Part shown: positions 29,713 through 39,417 of the stretch, piece after piece
Position numbering within the stretch: position 1 is the first letter of the stretch
How the letters are laid out: the number at the start of each line of letters is the position of its first letter
The notes under the pieces: generated by a model
Databases searched by the model: none
Told to the model about the DNA's origin: nothing
Seen by the model: the letters and a program-made list of their open reading frames with translations, nothing else
NCBI RefSeq assembly: GCF_001605885.1
Contig: NZ_LRPE01000038.1
Location: 99,102 to 163,101, forward strand
Direction: 5' to 3'
Origin: Acinetobacter lactucae
GTDB taxonomy: Bacteria; Pseudomonadota; Gammaproteobacteria; Pseudomonadales; Moraxellaceae
DNA: 64,000 bases
Program-made: the position numbers and the translations under genes

Positions 29713-30594
29713 TTAAAAAGCTGCTTTGGAATTCTTATCTATCCATTGCAATATAGTTGGCCAGACTTCTTTAGCCGCATTTTGACTAAGTACAATTCGA
29801 CTATGAGAATAATTTTCCAAGTTATTATTAGAATCACTAAATTCGCGAAATATATTATTTTTATTCTCAAAAGCCTCTAAATATTTATAACACCCTTTAA
29901 CAGGTGCAATAAATTTATCGCCAGTTCCACAGATAGAATATATGGGAACTCTAATAGAGCTCATATGTTTTTTATAATCAATATTTTTATATTCACTTAT
30001 AAAATTTTGCTTCAAATTCCAATTAAACCATGGTCGCATCGTGTAATAGCTTTCATTTACTCTTCCTAACTTAAATTTATTAGCAGGTATCTGACCAAGA
30101 CCTTTTACAACTAGTTTTGCAGAAAATAATTTAATAAAATCAAAGGAATTATTTACCGCTCCAAATGCTTGGCAAGCAATAAAAGTAATACTTTGAATAT
30201 TTTTTAAATACTCAGGATAGTTAATCAAGAACATGGTTAAGCATAAACCTCCACCACTGTGGGTTACACAGTGTAATGAGGTAATATTAAAATGTTGTTG
30301 AATATAATGGAATGCAGTTTTATATTCATATAGTGCAACAGTTTCAAAGTTAAATGGTATATCTGTTTTTGGGCTAGTACCATGGCCTCGCCACTCTAAA
30401 ATAAAACAAATATAACCATGATTTGCCAAATAATCTGCAATGCCTATACAGACAGTTTTATCCGAAAATGCACCATGAGATAAGAAAATTGCTTCTTTTT
30501 TTATCAGAGAATTATTTCTTTTAGAAATTTCCCATAAAGCAAATTCGCCATGATCATCTGTTTTTAAAATATGTAGTTCTTTATGAATTGACAT
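29713..30594 (-). CDS. Alpha/beta hydrolase linked to a radical SAM gene
   Basis: Alpha/beta-hydrolase fold protein of 293 residues, no signal peptide. The likely triad is Ser113 in THSGGGLC (a GXSXG variant whose first Gly is Thr), Asp226 in CGTGDKFIAP and His264 in NYSHSRIVL. The oxyanion region is LSHGAFSDK, and EWRGHGTSPK is typical of esterases. The codon use is strongly A/T biased compared with neighbours. It begins 8 bases after the C-terminal part of the HemN-like gene, so the two form one unit. The substrate is unknown. Possible lipid or ester hydrolysis is inference. Confidence 0.8.
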   Translation of the reverse strand: MSIHKELHILKTDDHGEFALWEISKRNNSLIKKEAIFLSHGAFSDKTVCIGIADYLANHGYICFILEWRGHGTSPKTDIPFNFETVALYEYKTAFHYIQQHFNITSLHCVTHSGGGLCLTMFLINYPEYLKNIQSITFIACQAFGAVNNSFDFIKLFSAKLVVKGLGQIPANKFKLGRVNESYYTMRPWFNWNLKQNFISEYKNIDYKKHMSSIRVPIYSICGTGDKFIAPVKGCYKYLEAFENKNNIFREFSDSNNNLENYSHSRIVLSQNAAKEVWPTILQWIDKNSKAAF

Positions 30595-30602
30595 TTATTT
30601 TT

Positions 30603-30932
30603 CTACTTTTGTAAAGACTTTATTCTAGGTTGACTTAGCAATGCTTGAATGAGTGGAGTATAAAACTCACCCTCATTAATAATTTTAATATAATCATCTC
30701 CATACTCTACCCAGCCTTCTTCAACTAAGACATCCCATATAGGCTTATAGTCGAGTTTAATATCACTACTAAAAATTTTCTCATATTTTTTAGTATTAAT
30801 TTTCATTTCTTGTAATGCTTGGAATATCCAGATTAGTTTTACATCTTCAGTATCATGAACAAACATACGTTCAATAGGAAGCTTATTCAAAGATATCGCA
30901 TCATAATATTCATTTAGGTTTCGGTGGTTCAT
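30603..30932 (-). CDS. HemN-like C-terminal domain fragment
   Basis: Frame of 109 residues that reads as the C-terminal winged-helix domain of HemN-type proteins: RNLNEYYDAISLNKLPIERMF, then DTEDVKLIWIFQALQEM, then WDVLVEEGWVEYGDDYIKIINEGEFYTPLIQALL. It is in frame with the radical SAM part across one TAG codon and lies 8 bases before the hydrolase gene. The nominal Met start has no good ribosome-binding site, which supports its being a severed part rather than an independent gene. Confidence 0.7.
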   Translation of the reverse strand: MNHRNLNEYYDAISLNKLPIERMFVHDTEDVKLIWIFQALQEMKINTKKYEKIFSSDIKLDYKPIWDVLVEEGWVEYGDDYIKIINEGEFYTPLIQALLSQPRIKSLQK

Positions 30933-30965
30933 TGCTGAAACAGACTTAATTTCTGATGAGTTAGG

Positions 30966-32000
30966 CTATAATCTCATATTAACCGCTGCATAGCCTAATC
31001 CGCTCATTGTCGTTATTTTATTTTGACCATTTTCATGTAAACAGTCTCGGAGATTATCTTCATATAAATATTTTTCTGAGATCAGATGATTATCATTTGG
31101 TTTTTCCCAGTCATATACTGTTTTTTGTTTATAGCCTTTACTTATTAAGAATTGTTTTGCAATGTTATACATTTCAATTTTTCTCTCAATAGATGGCGTA
31201 TTCTGCTTTTGTTTTGTAGCAAAATCAGATCGACCAGCAATATTAAGCTCATAATGAGTAATATGTTTTATTCCTGATTGAACAATACTTTCTAGATCTT
31301 CTAGCATTGCTTCAATCGATTGGTTTGGCCAACCATAGATCAGATCAACATTGCAAGATAGAGAATACTTGTGAAATAACTCAATCGCATCGAAAACTTG
31401 CTTTCTTGTTTGTTTTCGACCACTGGTAGCGATTAGCTCATCATTAACCTGTTGTACCCCCATACTGACTCGATTGAAACCAGCTTCTTTAATTGCTCTT
31501 ATTTTATCTTCATTAAAAAGTTGAGGAATACCTTCTAAAGTCATTTCTATGGGTGTAGATACCCCCATGTCCGGAAAAACGGATGATATAATGTTAGCCA
31601 GTTTTATATAATCATGAGGTTGAAGTAAATTAGGTGTACCTCCTCCTACATATAGACTTTCTAGTTGAGCGCCTTGATAAAATTCTTTATATAAATGAGC
31701 TTCTCTATTTAAAAAGTTTAAATAATAGTCTATTTCCTTTTTACCTTTATAGTCTTGAGTAGGGAAAAGACAAAATCCACAATGAGGTGGATCAGTAGGA
31801 ATACAATAAGGAATACCTAAATATAAATTTATAGACTTATATTGAGCTTCGGTATTCTTTAGCAAATAATTTTTTTCGTTCTCTGGTAAATCTGTTTTCC
31901 ACATTTTAGGTGAAGGATGAGTATGTAAAACTTTATTTGATAAATGTCTAACTTTATTTTTTTCTATGAAATTTTTAATTGAAGCGATATCCATTGTCAT
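30966..32000 (-). CDS. HemN/HemW-like radical SAM protein, N-terminal part
   Basis: Frame of 344 residues with the radical SAM core. The cluster motif is unusual: Cys66, Cys74, Cys77 in YCIPTDPPHCGFC, i.e. CX7CX2C in place of the CX3CX2C of HemN/HemW. Other landmarks are LYVGGGTPNLL (SAM-binding glycine motif), EMTLEGIPQLF, RVSMGVQQVNDELI and NVDLIYGWPNQS, all typical of the HemN/HemW/ChuW/class C methylase superfamily. The frame stops after GLGYAAVNMRL, where relatives continue into a C-terminal domain. The function (haem biosynthesis, haem breakdown, methylation or other) cannot be set. AT-rich and probably acquired. Confidence 0.8.
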   Translation of the reverse strand: MTMDIASIKNFIEKNKVRHLSNKVLHTHPSPKMWKTDLPENEKNYLLKNTEAQYKSINLYLGIPYCIPTDPPHCGFCLFPTQDYKGKKEIDYYLNFLNREAHLYKEFYQGAQLESLYVGGGTPNLLQPHDYIKLANIISSVFPDMGVSTPIEMTLEGIPQLFNEDKIRAIKEAGFNRVSMGVQQVNDELIATSGRKQTRKQVFDAIELFHKYSLSCNVDLIYGWPNQSIEAMLEDLESIVQSGIKHITHYELNIAGRSDFATKQKQNTPSIERKIEMYNIAKQFLISKGYKQKTVYDWEKPNDNHLISEKYLYEDNLRDCLHENGQNKITTMSGLGYAAVNMRL

Positions 32001-32166
32001 TATACTTAAAAATAAATATCAACAAATATATTATATTTAAGTATAATATACAATTATTCGCCTCCCTAATTAGTTTAAAAATCTTCATATTTCATTAATT
32101 TACTCTAGTTTAAGTATCCTGAATATAGATTTTAATATCCTCCACAAATTGTTTTATTTCTCATAA

Positions 32167-32199
32167 GAAAAAGGAACTCGAAATGAGTTCCTTTTTTTA
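32167..32199 (-). terminator. Terminator at the end of the pil-chp cluster
   Basis: Hairpin AAAGGAACTC / GAGTTCCTTT with a short loop, flanked by T runs on either side. On the minus strand it begins at the stop codon of the chpC-like gene. Confidence 0.9.
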
Positions 32200-32664
32200 T
32201 AGATGAAATGAATTTTGGATATATTGCAAATTAGGAACGTAGTAGCGTTGATTGTCCATACGTACATATTTAAATACAGTTGGGTGCTGTAAAGACTCTT
32301 GTATATCTTCATTTTCATCTACGACTTCAGAAATACGCAGACGAACTGAAACTGGCATCGATTTACACATAAGTGCAAAACGTTGACTAATGTCTTCACT
32401 TTCAATGACTAATGCTACTGCTCGCGAATCCATTTCATTGTGAACCGAATAAACAGGGAGTTTTACATCATGCCATTCAATATGCTTGATACCATTTTTA
32501 ACATCCATAGCAGATAACACTATATTTTGTGGCAATAGCATCGGCACTTGCTGATGGCACTCAATAATATATGCATCAATAAAACCAGTTGAGACAGTAA
32601 TTAAATGCTGAAGCTCTTGCTGATCCATTTCATTAATTAAAGATGTAGTTATATTACTTTGCAT
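32197..32664 (-). CDS. chpC: ChpC-like CheW-domain protein
   Basis: Protein of 155 residues with a divergent CheW-like fold (TGFIDAYIIECHQQVPMLLPQNIVLSAMDV, WHDVKLPVYSV, RFALMCKSMPVSVRLRISEV). It overlaps the chpA stop by one base (start and stop share position 32664), so it is the last gene of the cluster. In Pseudomonas ChpC is a second adaptor linking receptors to the ChpA kinase. The name is by position and fold; similarity to PilI in the same cluster is low. Confidence 0.75.
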   Translation of the reverse strand: MQSNITTSLINEMDQQELQHLITVSTGFIDAYIIECHQQVPMLLPQNIVLSAMDVKNGIKHIEWHDVKLPVYSVHNEMDSRAVALVIESEDISQRFALMCKSMPVSVRLRISEVVDENEDIQESLQHPTVFKYVRMDNQRYYVPNLQYIQNSFHL

Positions 32665-35600
32665 TAGGCAAGTCCCCCTTCAAATGTCATGAATAAGGCA
32701 TCAATATTGTGAAGTAAGTCTTCTTCTTGGAAAGGTTTACCCATGTACTGGTTAACACCTAAAGCAAATGCTCGTTCACGGTGTTTTTCACCAGTTCGTG
32801 ATGTAATCATAATCACTGGCATATCTTGGTGTAGATCATGATGTCGAACGAGGTTAAGCACCTCAAAGCCATCCATTCGCGGCATTTCAATATCAAGTAA
32901 CATGAGATCTGGTTTAATATTTTCCAACTGTTCAATTGCATCAACCCCGTCTTTAGCTGTGACTACATCATAGCTCTGACGTTCAAGTAAGCGAGACGTC
33001 ACCTTACGTACAGTTACCGAGTCATCTACAATCATGATAAGACGTCGTTCGTCAGACTCGCGTTGTCTATAGATAGTTTCATTAAGCGGCTTATGTCGAC
33101 GAGTAGACTGAATTTGGCGAGCAATATTTTGTCCATCTAAAATTAAGCAAACTTGACCATCACCTAAAATAGTTGCTCCTGCAATCGCGCCAATGCTAGA
33201 GAATTGTTGTCCAATTGGTTTAACTACAATCTGTGCGCGCGAGCCAATCAGTTGGTCAACTAATAATGCAACGGTTTGTCCATTATTTGCTTTAATCATT
33301 AATACTGGTAATGAATACATCATTCCACTTAAGCGCGGAATTGGTTGATTACCAATAAACTCAGATAAATAACGTAGTGGATAGCGCTTATTTTCAAATT
33401 CAAAGAACTCTTGTGCACTTCCGAAATATTGCTCTAATGAGGCGGGTGAAACCCGCACAATTCGATCAATTTGAGCCAATGGAATTGCAAATTGCTGATC
33501 AGCAACTTTAACCATTAAGGCATCACTAACGGCTACTGTCGTTGGAACACGTATGGTAAAGACAGTGCCCTGCCCATAGACAGAGTCGACACTTACGTGT
33601 CCACCTAAGGCCTTAATATCACTTTGCACTACATCCAACCCTACGCCACGACCTGAAATCTGAGTGACTTGATCGGCTGTGCTTAAACCAGGATGGAAAA
33701 TCAGCTGTAAAATATCTTGATGTTCTAATACTTGTTCAGAGTGAATCAAACCAGATATTAATGCCTTTTGACGAACCTTCTCGATATCAATACCTTGTCC
33801 ATCGTCCTTAAATGTAACTACAACATCTGTACCTTGACGATGAATATTCAGTTCAATGCGTCCAATTTCAGGCTTCTGCGCTTGCTCACGTTGCGCCCGG
33901 TCTTCCAGTCCATGGTCAATTGCATTTCTAAGCATGTGCTCAAGTGGCGTAACCAAGCGCTCTAGCATTGTCCGGTCCAGCTCGCCCTCTGTATTATTAA
34001 CAAAAAGCTCTGCTGGTCGATTTAACGCGGTAGAAGTCTGCCTTACAATTCTTTGTAAACGAGGTAGCAATCGAGAGAATGGTACTAAACGTGTTCGCAT
34101 AAGACCTTCTTGAATTTCAGCCTGAATACGCGATTGCTGTACCAATAAACCTTCGGTGTCTCTGATCTTTTCAGATAATGTATTTTTAAAATCTACTAAA
34201 TCCGATGCAGACTCGGCAAGAGATTTTGATAACTGATTTAATGAAGAATATTGGTCCATCTCTAAAGGATCAAATTCCGTATAACGCGAGTTCTCAATAC
34301 CGTGTTTTGCAATAATTTGGGTTTCCAATTCGCCTTCCATTCGACGTAACTGATTTGCAAGTCGCTGAATAGCCAATTCCATTTCCGCTAAGGTATGACC
34401 AAATTGGCTTAAATCCATTTCAATTCGCGATCGGTTAATCGAGTTTTCACCAGACAGATCAATCATTTTTTCAATTAAATCTGCCGAAACTCGAATCATC
34501 TCATTATTTTGATCAAGCCGTTCTGTGTGCTCCCACGCGCCCATCATTGGCGGTGGTTCTGTACCGTCACCTTGCACAAAACTCATTAAAGGTTCCGAGC
34601 TAAAGAGATCCGTTCTAGTTAACTTACTAGGAATTTGAATTGCCGTTTCAATGAACTGAATATTTTCCAGACTTTGTTGTAAACCATCGAAGTGTTGATA
34701 ATTTTGTTTAAAAATTGCCTCTTTTAACCAGACAATTGCACTCTCTAATAAGTTGTCATAGATATTTGAGCTAAAATGATGAAGCGCAAACTGTTCAAAA
34801 GCGTTTTCGAGCTGATAAGCAATCGCTTGTACGGTTTCAAGTCCCAACATACGGGAACCACCTTTCAAGCTGTGCACTGCCCTTTGCAGTTGAAGCAAGA
34901 TACTACGGTTTGTACGCTGCTCGAACCATTGTCTTAATAAGTGATCGGCCATCTCTAATAGTTCGGCCGCTTCCTCCATAAACGTCTGCTCGACAACAGA
35001 GTTAATATCTTGATCTTGGAGAGTTTCTTTATAGCCTTGGTCAGTATCAAGCACTTGTAATTCAGCGTGTTCAACAAGTTGATTATTAGACTCGGCAATC
35101 TGCTCAGAACCAGAAGTTAACTCACTGAAGCTTAATGCCGTATTATTTATTACTTCTTGCTGTAATGCTTCAAAATTTAATTCAGGTATAACATATGCTT
35201 CAGTTTGTGTTTGCTCATCTTTAACAGTAGAACTAAATGAATCATAGGTCTGGGCTGCATTTTTAAGCGCTTGAATAGTATGAGAAGCAGCATAATCTAG
35301 ATGCTGTTCACGTACTATTTGAAGACGGTCAGCCAAGTCATCTTGAACTAGTCGAATAAAATCAATGAGAGCAGACGAAGCTATTAACTGTTTTTGAATT
35401 AATCGCTCATAAATACTTTCTAATTCATGTGCAATTAAACCAATATAAGTTGCCTGAATCATATTTGCCCCACCTTTTAAGGTATGCAAATAACGCATCA
35501 GATTATTAAGAGCGGCAAAGTTTTCTTGATCTTTAACCCAAATATTAAGATCTGTATCCATCCCTTCAAGCAACTCATCAGCTTCTTCAAGAAAAATATC

Positions 35601-37148
35601 TAATAGATCTGGATCAAAATGACGATTTACATGCTCAGACGAAATGAATTGTCGATCTAGTTGTACACTTTGCCCTATTGTGACCTGATCAGTGAATACA
35701 TTTTCTATCAGAGGTTTATTCGTTGTTTGTTCAACTTCAGTATTAAAGGTTGGTTCAATATTAAGAATTGGAATATATTGAGTATATAGTTTTAGCTCTT
35801 CCAAGACATTTTGGTGTTGCTCAATAATACTTACTCTTTGTCCCGCAGCTAAGGCATCAAATAATTGAATTAATTGTTGGTGCGCTTTTTGATAAATTTC
35901 AAAAACATAGTCTGATTGTAATAAATCAGGTCGTTCAAGTAATATGTCATAGCTTTCTTTCAACTGGTTAGTATATTCATATAAACCAATCATTGCCTGC
36001 GATTGAGTATGTTGCAGCAAAACATCTGCTTGTTCACTTAACCGTTCAAGATAATGAGGAAACTCTGTCCGTATTCCCTTCTCAAAATCTAATTCCGCAT
36101 CAAGTAATTCAGCAACATCTAGCTGTAATAACTGAGACACTAATCCATGTGGAGGCATGAGCGGGCTTGAATGCTCACCATGCTGCTCCATATAAGCATC
36201 CCAAATCTGATTAAATTTTTGTAGATCAGATTCCAATTGCTCAGTAGAACAATGTGCAGCCAATAGATCTAAACTATTTCGAATAAACTCACGATAATCA
36301 CGGAGTAATGAAATTTCTTCAGAGTGAGAAGAAAGCTCTTCTTGTAATAGTGTTTTAAATAAATGCTCAACCTTGGTACTGGCATCAAAGATTGGTTCAA
36401 CATGCGCCATGGCCGAGCTGCCGCGTAACGTATGTAACGCACGTATTAAAGCATTATAACTTTCATGCTGATGTATTTCTTGTTCTAAAAACTGATCAAT
36501 CGTCGCTAAGTGTTCTTCTGCTTCTTCCATAAATAAAATTAAGGTTTCAGCAAGGGTCTGCTCATTTTCTATAGCGACTTCTGGAGTAGATATAGTTAAA
36601 ACTTTAGCTGTTTCTGGTTCTAAATCATGTGTTTCTAAACCAGTTTGAGTTTCAGCAGTAAGGATATCTGATAATAATAAAAGTTCGTCTAAAGCGGGTT
36701 CTAAACTTTGCTGTTGTTGTAATTGTTGCCCCAATAAAATGAGGGGCCTAAAGTCTAGGCTATGATCTTTTTTAGATTTGAAGTCATCGACTAACTTAAA
36801 GAAATAGAACTTAAATACCAACTGAACATATTGTTGGATGTTAGGAGTTAATCCGAGACTCTGATTGATTACCCGATTAAGCGTATCTTCTACAGTCCAA
36901 GCAAGCTCAGCAGATGATTTGGCACCAATCATCCGGCCAGAACCTTTCAATGTATGAAAATAACGGCGGATTTCGATAAGCTTAGCAATATTTTCAGATT
37001 GCATCCACTCGTCAATCAAAGATTGTAATTCAACAAAAATTTCCTCAATTTCTTCGACAAAGATTTCAAGAAATTCATCATCTTGTTGAGAATAGCTATC
37101 TTCCGGTAGCATCATTGCTTCAGTTAAAGTTTTTAATATTTCTTTCAT
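32664..37148 (-). CDS. chpA: ChpA-type hybrid histidine kinase of the twitching system
   Basis: Protein of 1494 residues. Four Hpt domains carry phosphorylatable His: HTLKGSGRM (His65), HTLRGSSAM (about 238), HTLKGGANM (about 554) and HSLKGGSRM (about 758). Then come the CheA-type dimerisation helix (about 920-1010), HATPase with N-box RNAIDHGLED (about 1075), KDDGQGID and GRGVGLDVVQ (about 1165), a CheW domain, and a C-terminal receiver with acceptor Asp in LLDIEMPRMDG (about 1418). It is shorter than P. aeruginosa ChpA (about 2470), which has more Hpt-type domains. It relays surface signals to PilG and PilH for type IV pili. Confidence 0.95.
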   Translation of the reverse strand: MKEILKTLTEAMMLPEDSYSQQDDEFLEIFVEEIEEIFVELQSLIDEWMQSENIAKLIEIRRYFHTLKGSGRMIGAKSSAELAWTVEDTLNRVINQSLGLTPNIQQYVQLVFKFYFFKLVDDFKSKKDHSLDFRPLILLGQQLQQQQSLEPALDELLLLSDILTAETQTGLETHDLEPETAKVLTISTPEVAIENEQTLAETLILFMEEAEEHLATIDQFLEQEIHQHESYNALIRALHTLRGSSAMAHVEPIFDASTKVEHLFKTLLQEELSSHSEEISLLRDYREFIRNSLDLLAAHCSTEQLESDLQKFNQIWDAYMEQHGEHSSPLMPPHGLVSQLLQLDVAELLDAELDFEKGIRTEFPHYLERLSEQADVLLQHTQSQAMIGLYEYTNQLKESYDILLERPDLLQSDYVFEIYQKAHQQLIQLFDALAAGQRVSIIEQHQNVLEELKLYTQYIPILNIEPTFNTEVEQTTNKPLIENVFTDQVTIGQSVQLDRQFISSEHVNRHFDPDLLDIFLEEADELLEGMDTDLNIWVKDQENFAALNNLMRYLHTLKGGANMIQATYIGLIAHELESIYERLIQKQLIASSALIDFIRLVQDDLADRLQIVREQHLDYAASHTIQALKNAAQTYDSFSSTVKDEQTQTEAYVIPELNFEALQQEVINNTALSFSELTSGSEQIAESNNQLVEHAELQVLDTDQGYKETLQDQDINSVVEQTFMEEAAELLEMADHLLRQWFEQRTNRSILLQLQRAVHSLKGGSRMLGLETVQAIAYQLENAFEQFALHHFSSNIYDNLLESAIVWLKEAIFKQNYQHFDGLQQSLENIQFIETAIQIPSKLTRTDLFSSEPLMSFVQGDGTEPPPMMGAWEHTERLDQNNEMIRVSADLIEKMIDLSGENSINRSRIEMDLSQFGHTLAEMELAIQRLANQLRRMEGELETQIIAKHGIENSRYTEFDPLEMDQYSSLNQLSKSLAESASDLVDFKNTLSEKIRDTEGLLVQQSRIQAEIQEGLMRTRLVPFSRLLPRLQRIVRQTSTALNRPAELFVNNTEGELDRTMLERLVTPLEHMLRNAIDHGLEDRAQREQAQKPEIGRIELNIHRQGTDVVVTFKDDGQGIDIEKVRQKALISGLIHSEQVLEHQDILQLIFHPGLSTADQVTQISGRGVGLDVVQSDIKALGGHVSVDSVYGQGTVFTIRVPTTVAVSDALMVKVADQQFAIPLAQIDRIVRVSPASLEQYFGSAQEFFEFENKRYPLRYLSEFIGNQPIPRLSGMMYSLPVLMIKANNGQTVALLVDQLIGSRAQIVVKPIGQQFSSIGAIAGATILGDGQVCLILDGQNIARQIQSTRRHKPLNETIYRQRESDERRLIMIVDDSVTVRKVTSRLLERQSYDVVTAKDGVDAIEQLENIKPDLMLLDIEMPRMDGFEVLNLVRHHDLHQDMPVIMITSRTGEKHRERAFALGVNQYMGKPFQEEDLLHNIDALFMTFEGGLA

Positions 37149-37200
37149 AGCAAAGGCTTCTTTTGCTTGTCTCCCAAATGGAGAAAAACGACAGAGTCAA

Positions 37201-37285
37201 CACCAGAAAAATAGCTGTTTTCCCCAATATTTATCTGGTGTTGTTAATACTTTTTAGAAGAATAGCGGTACAGAAACAGCTATTC
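37201..37285. repeat. Nested inverted repeats between pilJ and chpA
   Basis: An 11-base perfect inverted repeat, AATAGCTGTTT (37210-37220) and AAACAGCTATT (37274-37284), spans another pair, CACCAG (37201-37206) and CTGGTG (37235-37240). A short hairpin GAATAGC/GCTATTC (37260-37285) competes with it. No T-tract follows on the minus strand, so these are not standard terminators. Confidence 0.5.
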
Positions 37286-37296
37286 TCATCCCCAAT

Positions 37297-39375
37297 TTAA
37301 TCAGGTAATTTAAAGTCCGTTACCGATTCACGTAATGACTCTGCCATGTTTGCTAGTTCAGAAACAGAGCGTGCTGTATCAAAGGTTGCTGTTGTCGTTT
37401 GTGAAGTAATTTCTTGTACGACTGTCATGGTGGTAGCAATGTGGCTGGCAGATGCGGATTGAAGTTTTGCTGCATCAGAAATGCTGGCAATTAAGTTTGC
37501 CAAATCACCCGATACTTTTTGAATTTCATCCAGGGCAATACCCGCGTCTTTTGCCAAGTTTGCACCACGCACAACTTCAGTGGTGGTTTGTTCCATCGAA
37601 ATAACAGCTTCATTTGTATCGGTCTGAATCGTTTTAACCAGAGTTTCGATCTGTTTAGTTGCCGATGCAGAACGCTCTGCAAGACGCTGTACTTCGTCAG
37701 CAACCACGGCGAAACCACGGCCTGCTTCACCCGCCATAGATGCTTGAATTGCTGCGTTTAATGCAAGAATGTTTGTTTGATCGGCAATATCATTAATGAG
37801 CGATACGATATTACCAATTTCTTGTGAAGACTCACCCAATCGCTTAATACGTTTAGACGTTTCTTGAATCTGTTCACGGATTGTATCCATACCTTCAATC
37901 GAACGGTTTACCACTTGCGCACCATTAGAGGCAATTTGTACCGAACGTTCTGCTACCTCAGCAGATTCAGATGCATTTGAAGATACTTGGTCAATCGATT
38001 GCGCCATTTCATTCATGGCTGTTGATGCACCAGCAATTTCTTGAGCCTGATGCTCAGATGCCTCTGCTAATTGGTTGGTAATATTTTGCGTATCTTGCGT
38101 ATAGCGAGCAACTTCTTGAGAGGTTTCATGAATACGGGATACAAGGTCACGTAGTTGGTCAATCGCAAAGTTAATCGAGTCGGCAATTGCTCCTGTAAAA
38201 TCCTCAGATACAGTTGCATATGAACGCAAGTCACCATCTGCAAGATCGGCGATTTCATCAAGTAAACGTAAGATCGCGTTTTGGTTACGGTCATACTCGT
38301 CTTGTAATCGAGTAACACGTTGCTTATCCATCACACTACGTAATGTGATTAATTTAAATACCGAGAAGATTAAGCCTGCTAAAGAACTGATTAATACCGC
38401 ACCCAAGAATAAAGTAAGCCAGTTCTTTCTTGCTACATCAGATAAATGTCCCAAGTTATCTAACATCACATCTGATTTAGAGAAAATCTGAGAAGATGCC
38501 TGACGAACATTGACAATCTGGTTACCATTTTTTAATACCGTGGCAGCAGCAGATTTTAAAACTTTGTCATATTCAGATTTAATACTCTCTAAAGACTCAC
38601 GTAAGGCTGGATCAGCAATACGGTCTACACCCAATTCAGCATTACCATTAAGTTCAGCATTTAAGTACGTACCAAACGTATCAATATCTACACCAAAATC
38701 GCTAGTCGATACATTTCCATCGGTACCGCTCAATACCGAGTTAATAGAACGTAAAATACGTTCGGCAATGAAGACTTGGTTCTTAGCAATAATTACCTGA
38801 CTACTTGGCAAACCTTGGCGTGCCATTTGGTCAACCATCAAGTTGTATTCCGCCTGAATCTCAGGAACCGTCTCGCTAATAGAGATGTTGGTGTCATATA
38901 GCTGGTTAAGAACTTTTTGATGTGCTGAAATCAAATCAATGTTTTTTGAAAGTTCAGTCCACATAACTTGAACTTTTTGATATTCATCATTCGACTTACC
39001 GTGAATATTTTCAATCTCAAGTAAATTTTCATTAAAGTCTTTTTGAGACTGCTGTAGCTTGGTGATTGCTTCTTGAGAGCCAGACTCAGTTGCTTCAGTT
39101 GCTTGTTTAGAAATCGTTTGAGATAACAACCGTAACTCACCGAGACTTCGAATTAACTGGTTATGTCGTGGTACGTTATAAAACAGATAAGCTAGAGAAA
39201 CTAATGCAAGCACAAAACATAAAAGTGCTGCATATAGGATTGGCTTGGACTTTTCACTTTCCCCAAATAAACTGGCAAACTGCTCAATTCTTGACTGGAT
39301 TGTTGCAATAAAATTGCCCCCCGATTTTTCGGACGCAACCCGACTGCTGCCTTTCTTTTTAAGCTTAAAGCCCAT
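37297..39375 (-). CDS. pilJ: PilJ-type methyl-accepting chemoreceptor
   Basis: Receptor of 692 residues with two membrane helices (residues about 47-67 and 325-350), a periplasmic sensor with PilJ-type repeats between them, a HAMP-like region, and a long cytoplasmic coiled coil. The hairpin tip is typical: [34 protein letters not shown] (split as tip residues around 565-600). It senses surface contact or pilin and feeds ChpA through PilI. Third-from-last gene of the cluster, 42 bases after pilI. Confidence 0.96.
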   Translation of the reverse strand: MGFKLKKKGSSRVASEKSGGNFIATIQSRIEQFASLFGESEKSKPILYAALLCFVLALVSLAYLFYNVPRHNQLIRSLGELRLLSQTISKQATEATESGSQEAITKLQQSQKDFNENLLEIENIHGKSNDEYQKVQVMWTELSKNIDLISAHQKVLNQLYDTNISISETVPEIQAEYNLMVDQMARQGLPSSQVIIAKNQVFIAERILRSINSVLSGTDGNVSTSDFGVDIDTFGTYLNAELNGNAELGVDRIADPALRESLESIKSEYDKVLKSAAATVLKNGNQIVNVRQASSQIFSKSDVMLDNLGHLSDVARKNWLTLFLGAVLISSLAGLIFSVFKLITLRSVMDKQRVTRLQDEYDRNQNAILRLLDEIADLADGDLRSYATVSEDFTGAIADSINFAIDQLRDLVSRIHETSQEVARYTQDTQNITNQLAEASEHQAQEIAGASTAMNEMAQSIDQVSSNASESAEVAERSVQIASNGAQVVNRSIEGMDTIREQIQETSKRIKRLGESSQEIGNIVSLINDIADQTNILALNAAIQASMAGEAGRGFAVVADEVQRLAERSASATKQIETLVKTIQTDTNEAVISMEQTTTEVVRGANLAKDAGIALDEIQKVSGDLANLIASISDAAKLQSASASHIATTMTVVQEITSQTTTATFDTARSVSELANMAESLRESVTDFKLPD

Positions 39376-39417
39376 AGCTTTTCCCCAGAAAAATACTCTG
39401 TTTTCACAGCGTAAAAA

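Larger units (their letters stand above)
30603..32000 (-). pseudogene. HemN/HemW-like radical SAM gene interrupted by an in-frame TAG
   Basis: The two minus-strand frames 32000-30966 and 30932-30603 are in the same frame. Between them are one TAG (30968-30966) and eleven sense codons (PNSSEIKSVSA). Read through, the product is about 465 residues: radical SAM domain plus the C-terminal winged-helix domain typical of HemN-type proteins, close to the HemN length of about 457. The simplest view is a nonsense mutation; restart at Met 30932 or suppression are alternatives. Confidence 0.75.

Noticed and set aside
29713..30594. Insertion sequence or prophage at the AT-rich locus
   Set aside because: No transposase, integrase, terminal inverted repeats or target duplications were found at its borders.
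30966..30968. Recoding of TAG as pyrrolysine
   Set aside because: No pyrrolysine system is expected in this organism and none is seen; nonsense mutation is simpler.
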